Shown: piece after piece, positions 45,943 to 59,700 of the stretch
Numbering within the stretch: position 1 is the stretch's first letter
How the letters are laid out: each line of letters opens with the position of its first letter
Source: Spinacia oleracea
Lineage: Eukaryota > Streptophyta > Magnoliopsida > Caryophyllales > Amaranthaceae
Assembly (NCBI RefSeq): GCF_020520425.1
Contig: NC_079491.1
Location: forward strand, 20,513,449-20,577,448
Length of the DNA stretch: 64,000 bases
Direction of reading: 5' to 3'
Program-made: the position numbers and the translations under genes
Notes under the pieces: generated by a model
Told to the model about the DNA's origin: nothing
Databases searched by the model: none
The model's input: only the letters and a program-made list of their open reading frames with translations

Positions 45943-48900
45943 ATGAAAATGTCTAACAACAACGCAGAGTCCTCTGTTTTGAATATAGCATTTTACCCAT
46001 GGTTTGCCCTTGGCCACCTTACATCTTTCCTCCGCTTAGCCAACAAACTCGCCGAAAGAGGTCACAAGGTCTCCTACTTTCTCCCAACTAAAACAAGTTC
46101 AAAACTAGCTTCTCACAACCACTACCCCGACCACCTTACTTACGTCCCCATCGACGTCCCGCACGTCGATGGGCTCCCTCTCGGGGCCGAGACGACCAAC
46201 GATGCGTCCGTCTCATCCGCGCCCCTTATCATGACTGCCATGGACATGACTCGTGATACTATCGAATCCCATCTAGCTCTTCTAAAACCCGACTTGGTGT
46301 TTTATGATTTTGCGTATTGGATCCCTGAGTTGGGTCGAAAACACGGGTTCAAATCGGTTCATTACATCACTGGATACATAGCAAGATATGCTGGTTTTGC
46401 CGCGTACATTAAGGCAACCCAGTATAATTCCGTTGACCCTCCATTGACCCTACCGTCGCCGGAAGTTTTTCGACGGCGAGCTCATGAAGCCAAGGTGATG
46501 GCTAGTATAAGTAAAAAGGCATTCGGACTAAAAGGTAAAACGTTGTTGGAGATGTTTAGCATATCTTTCCAAGAATGCGATGCTATCGGAGCCAAGACCT
46601 GTAAAGAGATGGAAGCGGAATATAGTGAATATGTTGAGAATATTTTAGGGAAGCCTGTGCTCCTTGCAGGACCTGTTGTCCCTAAAACGCCATCTTCTAT
46701 ACTCGATGACAAACTCCATGGATGGCTACAAGGTTTTGGTGCTGCTACTGTCATATATTGTGCACTTGGAAGTGAATGTATTCTTCAACTTAACCAATTT
46801 CAGGACCTACTTCTTGGCCTAGAGCTCACAGGTGTGTTGTGTTTACATATTCATTCATTTTATTTTCTTTAATATCTATTACATTTCCGATCCACCAAAT
46901 ATGATCTGCATCGGTTTATAACTCAAGTATAAGTTACGAGGAAGTATTTCCGGATATCTGATATTTGCTTGTAAATGCATATCATAGGAAAAGACAAAAT
47001 AGGAAAAAGGACGAAAATTGAATGGTACTCCCTCCGTCCCGGAATACTTGACCTGTTTTCCTTATCGGGCCGTCCCTTAATACTTGACCTGTTTCTAAAA
47101 ATGGAAATATTCTAACAATATTATATTATTTCTCACTCCACCCCTATTAACCCACCTACCCCCCACTCCATACAAAAAATAATTAAAAATTCAACCCCTA
47201 CTCTCCCCCAACCCCACCCCTTTACACATTTCCCACTAACTACATTAAAATAATACCCCACTATCAACTACTACCTATTAAATTAAATAAGTCAATTCAA
47301 GTCCCTTAAACTCTGTGCCGGTCAAACCGGGTCGAGTATTCCGGGACGGAGGGAGTACTTTTTAAAACAAAAATGGTACTTCTTTTTTTTTTTTTTACAG
47401 AATGATATTTTTCTAACATGAATGATAGTATGATACTTTCTTGATATTTATATTGTTATACATATCTGATATTCGAAAAAACGACCCACTGCCTCCGTCC
47501 CATCATTCTAATATTTTAAATCTCAACCCTTCATTTTTTTTACAAAACAATCTTGTGTTTTGATTTATTTGACTTTCACAATACCAATCTCGTCCTTTGA
47601 TTTATTTGACTTTTAGAAATATACAAATATCTCAATTTTCAAATCTAAACCAATTACAAACTACTTTATTAAAAACTGTTCATAAAAATTGTAACGGTTT
47701 GAATGACATATTTGCTAACACATTAGTTTAACGGATATTTCATGAAATATCCCCGAGTTTTGCCTTAATTCACCAAATGCCCATCAAGTTCCAATAATTC
47801 ACCAAATACCCCTCACAAATGACTTGATACCCCAAATACCCCTCCATGACGTCATCATCCTCATAATCAACCAATTACGATCTAATTACTCACATAATCC
47901 CTAATTAACCTCCTAATTAACTCACTCATTAACCCATTAACCCACCCATTAACATATTAACCCACCCATTAACCCATTAAGTCACCCATTTCTTTTTCTT
48001 TTCTCACTCCCCTTCCTTATTCCATTAACCCACCACCCACCTCAAGGATTTCCATGGCTACCCCTTTCTTCACTCTCTCTCCTCACCACCTTCTTTCTTC
48101 CCTGACCTTCCCAGATCTTTCTCTCTCCCTCCTTCCTTCTTCCATTTACGGATAATTCACACATCAATTGCAAACCCAACATACAACAAATCGGGTGAAG
48201 AATAATAATACCCAAAATCGAGCATTGAAGAATTGGGTGAAGAACATGGCTAATTTTGATGAAAATGAAAGGGGGTTTATGCGAAAACAGGTGTTTTTTG
48301 TTGAGGAAATTGAGTTTGGGATTGATGGAGGAAAGAGAACCCAACTTCGTTCATGTGGGTTGTTCTCTTCAATTCTTCCGCCGTCGATTTCGGTTGCTTT
48401 TTGTGGTTCTGGATTTGACGACGGCGACGATTGTTCTTTTTGATTCTTCCGCCGTCGATTTTGGTGTGGTGTTGTCGGAGGAGGCTGGTGGTGTTGGTGT
48501 AGTCGGAGGAGGAGATCCGGCGTCGATTTTGGTGTGGTGTTGTCGGAGGAGGCTGGTGGTGTTGGTGTTGTTGGAGGAGGAGATCCGGCGTCGATTTTGG
48601 TGTACGTGATGTTGTCGGAGGAGGCTGGTGGTGTAGGTGTTGTCGGATGAGATCAGATGATGATGATGAGTGGCGGCGGTGGTGGTAATGTAGGGAGGGT
48701 GGACGTGAGGGAGGAGGAAAAGGTGAGGGGCGACAAATGGTAAATGGGGACGAGGTGGTGGCGGCGGTGATGGGGTCGAGGAGGGAGAAAACGGGGGCGA
48801 TGTGGTGGCGGAAGAAGGGAGACGAAGAAGGGGTGGTGGCGGAAGAAGTCAGAGGAAGAAGATGAGTTAATTAGGAAAAAATGGGTTAATTAGGAAAAAT

Positions 48901-51900
48901 GGGTAAATGAGTGGGTTAATTAGATGGTAATTGAGTTAATTGAGGATGATGACGTCATGGAGGGGTATTTGGGGTAATAAGTCATTTGTGAGGGGTATTT
49001 GGTGAATTATTGGAACTTGATGGGCATTTGGTGAATTAAGGCAAAACTCGGGAGTATTTCATGAAATATCCGTTAGTTTAATCGTGATTATATGCATCCC
49101 TCTTTCTCCATCTTATTCTCAATAGGTTTAACCTTGTAACCTATACTTTCCTCCTAATTATCTCGTTTCTCAACCGATATTTTCTTTTATCACCCTTCTA
49201 ATGTAACATACACGTCTCCCCCAAATCCATTTGATAAACATGTCTTTCTGGTTTTTATTTCGTGAGTCAGGGTTCTTTCTTATTTGACCAACTTGGTTGT
49301 TCCTCTTGTTAGTTTAATGTTGAACAATGAAACACTTTTATGGATTATTGACTTCTTGATATTAAATTACCATTTTCTTTTTATATTATAGATTTTCATC
49401 GCTTTGGTGATCTTACAATAGGGAAGGATTTGGGAATTGTTTCTTTATATTTTAAATTGTAGATTGTTCCGTAAACTGTTGGAAATGCTTTGATAACTTT
49501 TTTTGGGGTCAACAATCTCCACAAAACATAGACCTGATTGCATAAAAAAAGAAAGGGTGTAGATATAATTCTTATAATGACTAAATTACCCAAATTTAAT
49601 AAAATACCCACATTGAATTTACTTCATCCTTTTCAAACCCTTCACTCCCCCCTCCCCTCATTTAATTAATGAGAAAACATGAATCTTTACTCCGTATTAT
49701 TTAATTTGTACCACTCCGTAAAAAATCACTCCCCTCCCCTTCCCTCATTTAATTCGAAAATGATAAAGGTCGCAACATGCGACCTTTAAGCCGTGTCACA
49801 ATGATGACGTGGCAGGCTTATGTGTCATGATTTAAATTGGAAATTAAAATATTTAACTTACATTTTTTATTATACATGTTATAAAAAAAGGTAGGAAAAT
49901 CTTAATATTCTAATTTTTTCCCTTTTTTATATCGCCTACCTTATTTACATATTTTCGTAGTAGAAATATTGAATTAATAGTAAAAATATTATGATGACGC
50001 GTAGCCTACGTGGCGCTTATATGTACCAATTAAACTGCGACACGTAAGATTGCGACAATTAAATGTTGTCGCAACTTGCGATCTTTATCATCGTCCCATT
50101 TAATTAACGAGAAATTAAAACAATAAAAGCTCTTTTTTTATTATGCTAAAATTTACGTAAATGATACAAACATAAAGAATTAAAAGGGACAGATGAAGTA
50201 GATCTAAATTCAAGGTATGCATTTTAAAAGTTTGAAAAACATGTAGGAAACCCAATTTAGAGAAAATTATAAAACTACGAGCCTTTTAGGTATCTTAATT
50301 AGATGCACTCAAAACTTTACACGAGTTGACTTAATAGAGCTAGACTAGATGTTTTTTTTTTTTTAAGGGAAAGATACTAGATTTATATGCACGCGATGCA
50401 TGCTTGTAATATAAAAATGCATGCACAATAATACTTAAATGATTATTATCTCTTGTTATTTTTATTGATATTGTTTCTAGTTAGTTTTAATATTTGTGAT
50501 TTTGATAAAACTCTCTCCGTTTCAAAATAATTGAGACAATTTACCTTTTCACGTTGGTCAATATAAATGTTTGAACGTTAATATCTCTTTTTATATTCGT
50601 AAAAGTTATAAAAAGTTGATATATCGAAAGTAAATATCGAGACGAATCAAACAAAACCTCACACGACTATATTTTTTCTTAGCCACAAATCACAAATGAT
50701 AGTCAAATTGAAATTTGTGAATAGTGTAAAAAGTCAAAGTATCCCTATTATTTCGAAACAGAACGGGAAATTAATGTTTATTCCCGATAACAAAAAAAAA
50801 CTTTTATATTGATTCCCTTAATCCCTTTTATGTTGTAATATAAAAATCTTTTACTTTTAATTTGTTTTTACTTTTAATAATAAACCAATTAATATACTAA
50901 TGTATGTACATTTTTAAATTACAAGAACACGTACATCGCATGCATAGAAAACTAATACTTAGTTTATACTCTCTCCATCCCTTAATACTTGTCCCGCTTT
51001 TCTTATAAAGATGTTTCTTAATACTCGCCCAATTTCTATAAATTATATACCTTTATTAATTAACATGGACCCGCATATATTGCCATTTCCTAAAAGAACA
51101 TTAAAATATTTAACCAACCTCAACCCTCACCCCTTTATTTGACACATTTCCACTAAATATATTTAAAAAAAAGTACCATACTACCAACTACCACCTAATA
51201 AATTAATAATTCAATAAAATTGCCTAAAACTCTGTACCGGTCAAATATGGACGATTATTAAGTTTATTTTGTTGATAATTTCATTTACCTAAGTCTATTT
51301 ATCTTACTTAAGTTTATCCTCCTAATTCCCTCAAAAAAATTCTATCTTTATAACTTTCTATGATTGAAATTGCAACAATAGTTATGAAAATCAAAGAAAA
51401 CGAGGAAGCTCGTTCTCATTATGAAATAACTTCAAATTCTTGTCCAACAAGATATGAGAAGCAAATGTACCATGTCAAAGAAGATGAAACATGAAATTCA
51501 TTTACAAAAGATAAAAGAGGAAGATAAACGTGTGGCAAAATTTGATTCAAGCTTTCTCAAATCTGAAACAAAGAAAAAAAAAGATTAAAAGAAGAAGAGA
51601 AGCTAGTTGCAAGTTAATTACGATTTTTTTTTTTTTTTTTTCGTGATCATCTTAGACTCGTGTTTTTTTTTTAAAAAGGAAAAGAATTGGATGAAAAAAA
51701 TGTTTGTTCATTTACTTATTTTAAGGTGTAGTTACGAAGTTAAGAAAAAGAGAAGGTTAAGATACTATAGATGATCAAGGGGTGAATCATATGAAAAATT
51801 AAAAGTTGAAGTTGATACTAGAAAATAAAAGACAAATCTTATTGTGAATCTGACAATCATATCATTAAGGAGGTAAATATGAAATTGCATTTTATAAGGT

Positions 51901-54900
51901 GATAAACAAAAAAACATGAAACTTAAAATGTGGTAAATAAGAAAAAATCTCTATTGTATTATTATATTTTTTTTAGATATAAATTATTAAATACTTTAGT
52001 TGTCTTGCAGTTTTCATTTACTACGAAATTTTATATTGTTAAGAAGTTTGACGGTGGCATTCTAAATGTCGTAAAGGAAGACCATTATAGTATAACCCTG
52101 TGACAAGTATTGCAATATCTGATGTTCTCATTATAAAAGACAGGTATGGGATCCGGTAAGAACATCTCCCTTATGTAAGAACACTTCTTACGGTAAGAAC
52201 ACTTTTACACTCTCAATGTTCTAAATTTATTCAAGCATGTTCTAAATTTTGTTAACCATATTCTAAAATTATTCAAAAATATTCTAACTTTGTTCAACCA
52301 TGTTCTAAAATTATTCAATCATGTTCTAAATTTATTCAACCATGTTCTAAATTTTCAAGCTCATGTTCTAAATTTATTCGACGATGTTCTAAATTTGTTC
52401 GACGATGTTCTAAATTTATGCATGCATGTTCTAAATTTATTCGACAATTTTCTTAATTTGTTCAACTATGTTCTAAATTTATGCATGCATGTTCTAATTT
52501 TATTCAACCATGTTCTAAATTTAGAACAAGTCAACACATATACATATATAAATGTTCTAAATTTTCAAGCTCGTGTTCTAAATTTATTCAACGATGTTCT
52601 AAACTTGTTTAACCATATTCTAAATTTATCCAACCACGTTCTAAATTTATTCAAGCATGTTCTAATTTTATTCAACCATGTTCTAAATTTTCAAGCTCAT
52701 GTTATAAATTTATTCAACCATGTTCAAATTTTATTCAAACATGTTCTAAATTTGTCCAACAATGTTCTAAATTTAGAACATAGAACCTAGTCAACACATA
52801 TACATATATACATGTTCTGAAATTTCAAGCTCATGTTCTAAATTAATTCAAGCATGTTCTAACATTTATTAAACATTTTATAAATTTATTCAACCATGTT
52901 CTAAATTTATTCAAGCATGTTATAAATCCAATCAAGCATGTTCTAAATTAATTCAAGCATGTTCTAAAATTATTAAACATGTTATAATTTTCAAGCTCAT
53001 GTTCTAATTTATTCAAACATGTTCTAAATTTATTCAACGATGTTTTAAATTTGTTGAACAATGTTCTAAATTTATTTAAGCATGTTCTAAATTTATTCAA
53101 CAATGTTCTAAATTTAGAAATGAGAACCTAGTCAACGCATATACCTATGTACATGTTCTAGAATTTCAAACTCGTGTTCTAAATTAATACAAGCATGTTC
53201 TAAAATTATTAAACATGTTATAAATTTATTAAACCACGTTCTAAAATGTTATAACATGTTATAAATTTATTGAACATGCTTGAATAATTTTAGAACATGT
53301 TTGAATAAATTTATAACATGTTTAATAATTTTAGAACATGCTTGAATTAATTTTGAAATACGGTTGAATAAAGTTAGAACATGCTGAAAGCTTGAATAAA
53401 TTTAGAACATATTTGAATAAAGTTAGAACATGCTTGAATAAAGTCAGATTATAATAAAGTTAGAACATGCTTGAATAAAGTTAGAACATGCTTGAATAAA
53501 GTTTGAACATGCTTGAATAATTTGAGAACATGTTTGAATAAATTTATAACATGTTTAATAATTTTAGAACATGCTTGAATTAATTTTGAAATACGGTTGA
53601 ATAAAGTTAGAACATGCTGAAAGCTTGAATAAAGTCAGATTATGCTTGAATAAAGTTAGAACATGTTTGAATAAATTTAGAACATACTTGAATAAATTTA
53701 GAACATGATTGAATAAATTTATAACATGTTTAATAATTTTAGAACATGCTTGAATTAATTTAGAACATGAGTTTGATTTTTAAGAACATGTATATATGTA
53801 TATGTGTTGACTAAGTTCTCATGTTCTAAATTTAGAACATTGTTGAATGCATTTAGTACATGCTTGAATAAATTTAGAACATCGTTGAACAAATTTAGAA
53901 CATCGTTGAATAAATTTAGAACATACTTGAATAAATTTAGAACATGAGTTTGAAAATTTACTTGAATAAATAAATTTATTATTTATTATATATATATATG
54001 TTGACTAGGTTCTCATGTTCTAAATTTAGAACATTGTTGAATACATTTAGAACATGCTTGAATAAATTTAGAACATCGTTGAACAAATTTAGAACATCGT
54101 TGAATAAATTTAGAACATGCTTGAATAAATTTAGAACATGCTTGAATAAATTTAGAACATGAATTTGAAAATTTAGAACATGGTTGAATAATTTTAGAAC
54201 ATGGTTTAATAAAATAATAAAAAATAAATAATAAAAAATAAATAATAAATAATAAATAATAAATAATAAATAATAAATAATAAATAATAAATAATAAATA
54301 ATAAATAATAAATAATAAATAATAAATAATAAATAATAAATAATAAATAATAAATAATAAATAATAAATAATAAATAATAAATAATAAATAATAAATAAT
54401 TAATAATAATAATAAATAATAAATAATAAATAATAAATAATAAATAATAAATAATAAATAATAAATAATAAATAATAAATAATAAATAATAAATAATAAA
54501 TAATAAATAATAAATAATAAATAATAAATAATAAATAATAAATAATAAATAATAAATAATAAATAATAAATAATAAATAATAAATAATAAATAATAAATA
54601 ATAAATAATAAATAATAAATAATAAATAATAATAATAAACAATAAACAATAAACAATAAACAATAAACAATAAACAATAAACAATAAACAATAAACAATA
54701 AACAAAAACAATAAACAAAAAAAATTAAAAAAAAAATAATAAATAATAATATTAATACTAACAAAAAAAAAATTATTATTATTTATTTATTTATTTATTT
54801 ATTATTATTCATTATTTATTTTTGTTGTTAATTATTATTTTTATTATTTATTATTTATTATTTCCTCTCTCCGTCCCACGTTCCTTGTTACACTTTCTTT

Positions 54901-55805
54901 TTTCGACCGTTCAATATTACGTAGTACTTGGTACACTTATAAATTAGGAATTACCCCACAATTATTATATTGTCTATATTTTTCCACTAACTTTTTTTGT
55001 CCCCACACCCCCTCGTTCAATTAAAAAAATACCACACTAACTCCCATTACATCTACCTTTTCAATAAATAACAATTGATAATCAAACAACCACTTATCAA
55101 CCGTGTAATAGAAATCAACCGTGTAAGAATCAAAATGGCATACGCTGCGAGTATGTAGTATATTTCTTATAGATGTTAAATATTAGTGACCTTTAAGTAT
55201 GCAATATACTTAGGCGTTGTTCTTTTCATCTGATCTTGTCTAATTTTTCTAGTTTCTAGTGTTTTTTGCTTTTCTGGTCTGGTGTGATCTGATCCATAAA
55301 TTCCCTTGCAGGTAGGCCATTTTTGGCGGCCTTGAAACCTCCCAAGGACTACGAAACTGTAGAGTCGGCTTTGCCAGAAGGATTTGCGGACAGAATAAAA
55401 GAAAGGGGAATCGTTGATGGAGGTTGGGTGCAACAACAACTGATCTTGCAACATCCTTCATTGGGATGTTTTATAACTCATTGTGGTGTAGGATCTCTAT
55501 CTGAAGCTATGGCAAGTCAATGTCAAGTGGTGCTGATGCCTCAAGCTGTCGATCAGTTCATAAATGCGAGGCAGATGAGTTTAGAGTTGAAGATAGGTGT
55601 CGAAGTTGAGCCAAGAGAGGATAATGGTGTGTTCACTAAGGAGGCGGTGAATAAGGCGGTCTCCATGGTGATGGATGAAGATAGTGAAATTGGGAAAGAA
55701 GTGAAGGTCAACCATGCTAAATGGAGAGAATTCATTTTAAAGGAAGGTTTGGAGGATTCTTACATCAGTAGCTTTATTCAGAGTCTTCATCAGTTGCTTG
55801 GATGA
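45943..55805 (+). CDS. UDP-glycosyltransferase, UGT79-like
   Basis: Transfers sugar from a UDP-sugar, in this clade typically onto the sugar of a flavonoid or anthocyanin glycoside. 460 aa in two exons, 45943-46831 and 55312-55805, joined in phase. The start is the first ATG; a second lies two codons on. The catalytic His is in WFALGHLTSFLRLA (about residue 25). The PSPG box at about 335-378 is exactly 44 residues, from GWVQQQ through HPSLGCFITHCGVGSLSEAM to PQAVDQF, with the key Trp, His, Ser, Glu and Asp-Gln present. The length fits the family. The oddity is the intron of about 8480 bp, full of repeats, where related genes have none or a short one, as far as I recall. Coding exons look intact. 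The exact substrate cannot be told. Confidence 0.9.
47028..47355. mobile_element. Stowaway-like MITE in the UGT intron
   Basis: 328 bp, CTCCCTCCGTCCCGGAATAC to GTATTCCGGGACGGAGGGAG, with TA at 47026-47027 and 47356-47357. Nearly perfect TIRs suggest it is young. Confidence 0.88.
47732..49072. mobile_element. Small MULE with long TIRs in the UGT intron
   Basis: 1341 bp with TIRs of about 140 bp (47732-47873 and about 48931-49072), nearly identical, and a perfect 9-bp target duplication TTAGTTTAA (47723-47731 and 49073-49081). It has no transposase. The interior has a frame at 48168-48443 and a GC-rich 68-bp tandem repeat, so it may be a Pack-MULE holding a captured gene piece; the source is not recognised. 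Confidence 0.88.
48454..48657. repeat. 68-bp tandem repeat in the small MULE
   Basis: Three copies, each starting GTCGATTTTGGTG (48454, 48522 and 48590), containing GTTGTCGGAGGAGGCTGG. The third is incomplete. Confidence 0.8.
49760..50092. mobile_element. MITE with AAAGGTCGCAAC ends
   Basis: About 333 bp. Left end ATGATAAAGGTCGCAACATG, right end the inverse of GATGATAAAGATCGCAAG. Superfamily uncertain. Confidence 0.55.
50512..50768. repeat. Degenerate MITE
   Basis: Left end CTCTCTCCGTTTCAAAATAA, right end TATTTCGAAACAGAACGGGA: an imperfect inverted pair of Stowaway style. Confidence 0.5.
50966..51256. repeat. Degenerate Stowaway-like MITE
   Basis: Begins ACTCTCTCCATCCCTTAATA and contains CTGTACCGGTCAAA near the end, as in the MITE at 47028-47355. 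The right TIR is decayed. Confidence 0.5.
51257..52150. other. UGT intron DNA, nothing recognised
   Basis: AT-rich intron sequence with poly(T) stretches; no element or gene identified. Confidence 0.4.
52160..54210. repeat. Large inverted minisatellite (foldback-like)
   Basis: Left arm (52160-53240): dozens of units of about 20 bp, CATGTTCTAAATTTATTCAA. Right arm (about 53255-54210): the same unit inverted, TTGAATAAATTTAGAACATG. A higher-order unit beginning GTCAACACATATACATATAT recurs at about 52530, 52792 and 53134, and inverted near 53800 and 54000. The left edge has GTAAGAACAC repeats. The structure suits a foldback-type transposon whose arms are tandem repeats. The frame at 52290-52790 is a by-product. 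Confidence 0.75.
54212..54720. repeat. Heptamer microsatellite (ATAAATA)n and (AATAAAC)n
   Basis: About 400 bp of the 7-bp unit ATAAATA with one interruption near 54400, turning into AATAAAC units from about 54634. TTATTTA-type sequence follows at 54770-54865, making a small inverted pair. The long minus-strand frames here (heptapeptide repeats) are artefacts. Confidence 0.9.
54866..55135. repeat. One-ended MITE remnant
   Basis: Begins CCTCTCTCCGTCCCACGTTC as in Stowaway TIRs; no right end seen before exon 2 of the UGT. Confidence 0.4.
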
Positions 55806-56790
55806 ACTCTTTCTTCAAGTAGATAAATTCAGATTCAGAATCTACTTCCCAGTTGTGCAAGAAGCTTTAAGCATCTGTTTCATGTTTGAAGTGTTGTGAT
55901 CAATAATTAAGCAATTTGTGCGCTTTGGAGCTACTGATTGTCATTTTTCTACTTCTTCTCACTTTTCCAGGAAGGTTTATGCAACTTTGAATTGTATGAT
56001 CAACAATTAAGAAACTTTGATATGGTGCTATTATTGTTATTAAATTAATACAGTAAAACAGTATTAAAAGGTCGAATAAGTACATATAGTATTTAATAGC
56101 AAATATTGTGGAGTTGAGAAAAGTTAACCCCAACTTGATAACTAGACTTGAATCTAACCAGAAAATAGCAGGACATGAATTGACATGAATAACACATTAG
56201 TAAACATTGTGGAGTTGAATGCAGCCTCTTTTTCTGAGCTTGGCTGGGCGACTCGGTTAGCGTTATTCTGTGCGTTGTTCTGAACTGCCAAGCTTCATTG
56301 CCATTCTGACTCATCTGCAATAATGTTTCTTTTTTACGCGAAGATGATTCCTTATCTTCATCACTTAGCTTTGAGACAGTGTTGGCTTTACAACAGTGCA
56401 CAAAAAGGGAAAACCTTACCTTGGTCTTAACTCTAAAGTAACAAAAAACAATCTCTCTTTCATATGAACGTGGATTACATCTTTGAATTCCATAAAGAAT
56501 CATAACAAGCTTGGCTTACAATAGGGAATATCTAGATACATGCCAGATGCCAGATGCCAGATGCCAGATGCTATCGCGGACCATCTAAGTTCTAATATAC
56601 ATGGCTGAGACATTTATATGTACAGAAAAAAGCACAACTAAAGAAAGGATGGCGCAATACAAAAATGTACCATCTCGCATCATGAGTGTCATGAAATGTT
56701 CGATTCTTCTGCACAACGATATGTATAAGTTTGTGGATTTGTATTGCTTTGTGTCATTGTATGACCAGTATGTAACCCAAAATTGACTCA
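55806..56790. other. Between UGT and DUF707 gene ends
   Basis: About 985 bp between two convergent stop codons; presumably both 3' UTRs. A short TGCCAGA repeat (four units) lies at 56540-56570. No gene. Confidence 0.5.
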
Positions 56791-59700
56791 TCAGTTTCTG
56801 TGTTGATCAGTTTGTTTGTACATATCAATCCAACATTTGGAGTTATTCACTGCATCACTCCATCTTTGACTGAACTTCTGCATTTCAATGAATGACTGTC
56901 TCCTGACCTACAATTTCATGAACAATCTCTGTGTTATGAATTTACGATAGACATCAGAGAACAATCTCGGGGAAACCCTTTTCCGTATCTCCTTGAAAAG
57001 CTGCAGTACTATTAATAAGACACCTAATGTCACAGTGAGACTCAAACTTAGAAAATGACATCAATGGAGTTCTCCGTTTAGCCCTCTTTTACAAGACTTC
57101 CTCAAATTTTATTTTTAATTCTCGTTTTTTAGTTCACTTTGCACAACCGTCATTTTGTCGTTCATAATGCTCTGTACTTGGACGTAATTGGCATACAATT
57201 TAACAGAATCCATTATTTGCTTCAAAGAATGACAAGTTCAGAGCACATGACAGAACTTACAGCTGGTCTATTGTCTACTCTTAGTTGCTCAGATGATTCC
57301 TGCAAATAAAAAAGATCAAATGTTTGTCAGAAGGGTGCATGTGGTTAATGGAAAAGAACCTTAACATGCGGCTTGCAGAAGAAATTGTAGTACTAATTCT
57401 AGAAACAAGATATTTCACTACTAGTTGTGGGAAATAAGACAAGAACAAACAAAATGCACAACTACCATAGTATATCGGCGGAATTCACAATAAAACTTAC
57501 TAGTTGTGGGAAAAAGCAGGGGAAATAAGACAAGAACAAACAAAATGTACAACTACCATAGTATATCGGCGAAATTCACAGTAAAACAATTAGGGTTCAC
57601 CAAATCCTGTAAATCATATGGGTTTTGCAGATGATCTACTTTTCTATTGAAAAGGGGAGTAAAATTCTGCTTGTCTCATACTGAGCTGTCTGAAGTTCTT
57701 GAGGAAATTATGGGTTACAGGCTAATGCTTCCAAGTCAGCTATGCATTGTTGTGGCCTTCTTTCTAGATTACTAAAACAATAGCTGGTATCTCTGATTTA
57801 TTCTTAGCGTGCTTTCCTTTCAGCTATCTAGGGATGCCCAGTTTTGCCACCATAGACACTGGTGCTGATTGTGATAAATTGAATGATAGGCTGACAGCAA
57901 AGATCAAGAAACAGCACTTTTGCTGGGAGGTTACAGGTGTAAACTCAGTCCTTTGGAGCATGCATGTCTTCTGGGCTCAAATGGTTGAAATCCCTAAAAC
58001 TGTGATTTTTCAGAACAATAGCATTTGCCGAGCTTATTTGTTGCTTGGCTTTGGACGAAGCCACACCTACCAAACTGTCAACACTTAACAGTGGTTTCTA
58101 GAGAGAGGCTCTTTCCTCTCTCTGGAAACCCTCCCCCGTGTTGAAACCCTATGTTGTCCACATGTGAGTTGTCCCACTTTGGAGAAAGATGAGAGAAAGT
58201 ACCACAAGCTTGTGGAATCACTCCCACTATTGCCAATTGGTTTTAGCGTGGAACCTCCATTGGGCTTCTTATAAGTGGACCGAACTCTCCTCCTTATTGG
58301 GTTGCCCAGACCCATTTCATATTTCTCTGAAATTTAACACACCCCCCCCCCCCCCTTTTATGAGCTTTGTCGGCTAGCCACTCTATCTTGCATAATAATA
58401 TTCAGTCCATCTCATTCTTGATATGAGGAACAGTTCCTTCAGATTATAAAGTGTTCTGCTTATGAGTAGCAATAATACCTTCTTACTAGTACAAACAAAA
58501 AACAAAAAGGAGTACCCACCTTGTTTTTGTCCAGGACACCAAGTGTTGGAAGTCCAAGATGAACGATGTATTCAGAATTCACCACACCAACATTTTTCAC
58601 TCTATCACCCTGAAATGTACCAAATGTAATCAGAAAGGTTTCAACCATGAAATTAGCAGTAGCTGAAGGTAAAACAACAGCCAAAATAGAAGAAGGTGAA
58701 AGAGAATATCATAAGTCACCTGTGCACAATAACCCATCTGTCTATCCAAACCCCAAGCATGAATCAGATCATTCTGCATGGAAATTTTTACTAATTAGTT
58801 CATTACCACTTACCAGAATAAACCAAATAGGGCATTAAAACAACCCTGCCACCGAAAGATATTATCATGTCATTTTTATGTTGTAAATCATAAATATGAG
58901 CAGTGCATGAGAAGAACAATGTACGCAAAAGAGTACTATGCATCTGAAAGCACCGATAACATGTTTTTTTCTCTTTTTCTTGCATACCTATATTTATATG
59001 TTCCCGTTAAACATATTTGTTAATTTGTTATACATTGTATCAAGATTGATGCCAACAACGGAAAGCAGGTTTCACATTTCTAGAGGAAAGTGTATGTACC
59101 TGGATCATGTACCATACACATTGCCAGGCTGCTTTTGAGAAGGCTGGTGCCATCATTTCCACCCACCTGCGTAAATAATCCCAAATAACAATATTTAGTG
59201 GAAAACATTGGCAATTCATCATCCATAATGAAATAGCAGTACATCTTCCACAGAGCACCACAAGCAAAGCTGCATTCATGCAGGCAAAATTGCATAATCC
59301 TATATGCTTACCCAGTGCACGGAGGAGTTGTGCTGTTTTCATCACACAATCCACTGCCTTTAGATTTGTAAAATCTCCTGCTCAAGAAAGAGGGAAACAT
59401 TAAACATATTGATTGCATACACACCCAGAAAAGGAAGCGGCAAAACTTAGATCCTAGTCTCCTACACTTAAAAGCATTGATTTAATCCAATAGGTTACAC
59501 GCTTTTATTAAAACATGTTCATCCAATCACGAATTAGTTTTAACAACAAATGTCTTTCACATCTCTATTCCATTTTTAATTATATAGAATATAGAAATTA
59601 TTTCTTGTTCTACTTCCATATTCATTTTAACAACACTTAACACTGCATATCCATATTTAACATCTACATGTTCTGTTAATCGAAATAATGCTTAAAGGAC

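Noticed and set aside
48042-48344. Minus-strand 100-codon frame in the small MULE
   Set aside because: No recognisable domain and it spans the TIR-proximal sequence; kept only as a possible capture, not as a gene.
52290-52790. 166-codon frame with repeated FNHVLN
   Set aside because: A by-product of the 20-bp minisatellite, not a protein.
53979-54764. Long minus-strand frame of 261 codons
   Set aside because: It is the translation of the 7-bp microsatellite; the heptapeptide period follows from the DNA repeat.
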